15,388 nt of DNA. Source: Chitinophagaceae bacterium UBA2791 (GTDB taxonomy: Bacteria > Bacteroidota > Bacteroidia > Chitinophagales > Chitinophagaceae). The stretch is from assembly GCA_002352105.1 (NCBI GenBank), contig DEHV01000061.1, positions 8,241-23,628 of the forward strand, given 5' to 3'. Shown in pieces: positions 14,332 to 15,388 of the stretch. The notes under the pieces were generated by a model. It saw only the letters and a program-made list of their open reading frames with translations. It was not told where the DNA came from and ran no database searches. Within the stretch, counting starts at the first letter, position 1, and the number at the start of each line of letters is the position of its first letter. A program made the translations under genes and the position numbers.

Positions 14332-14952
14332 ATGAAACCAGGCTTTTTTACATTCGCCCGCACAGGGAATGGGTATCCGAAACGTTTTCGCCATGCCGGG
14401 TCGGCGGCTTTAGGCAGATCCCTAGCAAAACGCGGCGCTCCGCGTCAAAGCGGTTCGGGCGCTCCGAAAATATGGGCGCTTTTGTGCCTTAGCTGCCTGT
14501 TTGCGTCTTCATTGTCTGCTCAATACGAGCCAGCCCCTTTTCAGCAAACCAAGACCATTCCGCCCCTTGAGCTCCAGTTGCCAGACAACTCGCTGTTAAC
14601 CAAAGAAAAACTCAAGAAAGACGCTCCGCTCATCATTATGTTTTTCAGCCCGGGCTGTGATCATTGCCAGCATCAGACCGAGGCGATGATCAAAAGAATA
14701 AAGGACCTTTCCAAATACCAGATCGTAATGGCTACCTACCAGCCGATGGAAGAGCTGGTGGAATTCAATAAAAAATACGGGCTGCAGAAATATGCCAATA
14801 TCACTACGGGCAGGGATGTCAAATATATCCTTCCTCCGTTCTTCAGGATCCAGAATTTCCCCTACCTGGCTTTTTATGACAAAAACGGCAGCCTGAAAGG
14901 CAGCTTTGAAGGGAACCTGAGCGTGGATGAGATCCTGAAGCGGTTTAAATAA
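14332..14952 (+). CDS. Exported thioredoxin-like protein with unusual N-terminal extension
   Basis: This 206-residue protein has a thioredoxin-fold C-terminal part (about 75-206). It carries the redox motif CDHC (Cys109, Cys112) in FFSPGCDHCQHQ and a cis-proline at Pro177 (NFPYLAFYDKNG), as in TlpA/ResA-like periplasmic oxidoreductases. A hydrophobic stretch (47-60) ending LSA|QYEP looks like a signal sequence. It is preceded by about 43 residues rich in Arg, Gly, Ala and Ser (10 to 45), which is abnormal. No ATG lies between that segment and the hydrophobic core. The -7 element just upstream supports the ATG at 14332, so the extension seems truly encoded. Its DNA is GC-rich and full of short inverted repeats, as if inserted. 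Likely role: a thiol reductant in the periplasm; partner unknown. Confidence 0.82.
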   Translation: MKPGFFTFARTGNGYPKRFRHAGSAALGRSLAKRGAPRQSGSGAPKIWALLCLSCLFASSLSAQYEPAPFQQTKTIPPLELQLPDNSLLTKEKLKKDAPLIIMFFSPGCDHCQHQTEAMIKRIKDLSKYQIVMATYQPMEELVEFNKKYGLQKYANITTGRDVKYILPPFFRIQNFPYLAFYDKNGSLKGSFEGNLSVDEILKRFK

Positions 14953-15034
14953 AACCTGGCCCGGATCATGATGGCAAGGAATCGCACAGGCGCGCGCCTA
15001 TCGGGCTCCCGACCTATTTCGGGGTCTTACCATA
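14953..15034. repeat. Direct repeat and hairpins between convergent genes
   Basis: A 15-nt repeat, ATCATGATGGCAAGG (14965-14979) and ATCACGATGGCAAGG (15034-15048), differs by one base. The second copy covers the stop region of the glycosyltransferase. Between them lie the palindrome GGCGCGCGCC (14989-14998), the hairpin TCGGG/CCCGA (15001-15012) and the hairpin GACCT/GGGTC (15011-15026). No clear T run follows, so terminator activity is uncertain. Confidence 0.5.
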
Positions 15035-15388
15035 TCACGATGGCAAGGGCTCCCTGGAAATGATCTCCCAGAACTGTTCTACCCTTTTTTTCCAGGTATG
15101 CTGTTCGGCAACCTGTGCGCGGAGCTTTCGTTTCTCCGCATTGTCTTCAAAAATAGCCTTGTCGATGGCACGGCAAAACTCATGAGGGGTGTTGACGATA
15201 TGAGCCGATTCGCGGAAAGCGTAGATATCTTCCGAAAAATGAGTGGCGACCACGGGTTTGCCTGCCGCCAGGTATTCATTGATCTTTAAGGGGTAGATGC
15301 TTTTGGTCAGTTTATTGATCTTATAAGGGATGATGGCGCAGTCGAAATGTTGAAGATAGGCCGGCAATTCGGTGATCTCGCGGGCGCC
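15035..15388 (-). CDS. Glycosyltransferase, C-terminal part (5' end outside window)
   Basis: The reading frame is open to the window edge and gives the last 117 residues of a GT-B-fold glycosyltransferase of the GT4/group-1 kind. The donor-binding signature is seen in PLKINEYLAAGKPVVAT, where the Glu after Asn and the Gly-Lys-Pro turn contact the nucleotide-sugar. It is preceded by an HFDCAIIPYK strand and followed by a typical C-terminal helix (TWKKRVEQFWEII). Such enzymes build exopolysaccharide, lipopolysaccharide or glycolipids. The acceptor and sugar cannot be told without the N-terminal domain. Confidence 0.85.
   Translation of the reverse strand, partial: GAREITELPAYLQHFDCAIIPYKINKLTKSIYPLKINEYLAAGKPVVATHFSEDIYAFRESAHIVNTPHEFCRAIDKAIFEDNAEKRKLRAQVAEQHTWKKRVEQFWEIISREPLPS

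Overview
This window looks like chromosomal DNA of a member of the Bacteroidota, most likely of the Chitinophagaceae/Sphingobacteriia type. The phylum-level evidence is direct: several start regions carry the Bacteroidota sigma factor -7 element TAnnTTTG, Shine-Dalgarno sites are weak, IspH is the long ~400-residue Bacteroidota form, the order efp-accB-accC is typical of the phylum, and the TonB-dependent receptor has an N-terminal carboxypeptidase-regulatory-like domain. The family-level placement is inference from protein style only. Almost everything here is core metabolism or envelope biology. I see no prophage, insertion sequence, CRISPR array or defence island.

Layout. (1) 1-47 is the 3' half of an initiator tRNA-Met, followed by an intrinsic terminator. 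(2) 48-553 has no gene. It holds two inverted repeats, a promoter, a hairpin, a clear TPP riboswitch (about 376-456) and a second hairpin just before the start codon of the next gene. (3) 554-2950 is a solitary TonB-dependent receptor, predicted to import thiamin or a precursor across the outer membrane; a strong terminator follows. (4) 3192-5393, minus strand, is a likely operon: ddl, then a membrane-anchored three-PASTA protein, then a one-domain rhodanese. (5) A dicluster ferredoxin (minus) and a LuxC-like acyl-CoA reductase (plus) diverge from overlapping promoters at about 5951-5970. (6) 7178-8683 is a DegP/HtrA-type periplasmic protease. It faces a cytoplasmic-looking GH13 alpha-amylase-family enzyme (8778-10058, minus) across a bidirectional terminator. 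(7) 10257-11468 is ispH of the isoprenoid pathway, with a very short leader. (8) 11639-14183, minus, is efp, accB and accC (elongation factor P and two subunits of acetyl-CoA carboxylase). (9) 14332-14952 is an exported thioredoxin-like protein with an unusual 40-odd-residue basic insertion before its signal sequence. (10) The window ends inside the 3' part of a family-4-type glycosyltransferase (minus).

How the genes work together. The riboswitch-receptor unit is a self-contained vitamin B1 uptake control unit. ddl and the PASTA protein both bear on peptidoglycan. DegP handles envelope protein quality control. accB/accC start fatty-acid synthesis. The acyl-CoA reductase/ferredoxin pair is conserved in the phylum as far as I recall, but its physiological role is not settled. 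The observations most worth a second look are the receptor-riboswitch unit and its leader hairpins, an arginine at position 32 at the tip of EF-P (the position rhamnosylated by EarP in some proteobacteria), the acyl-CoA reductase/ferredoxin pair, and the in-frame structured insertion in the thioredoxin-like gene.
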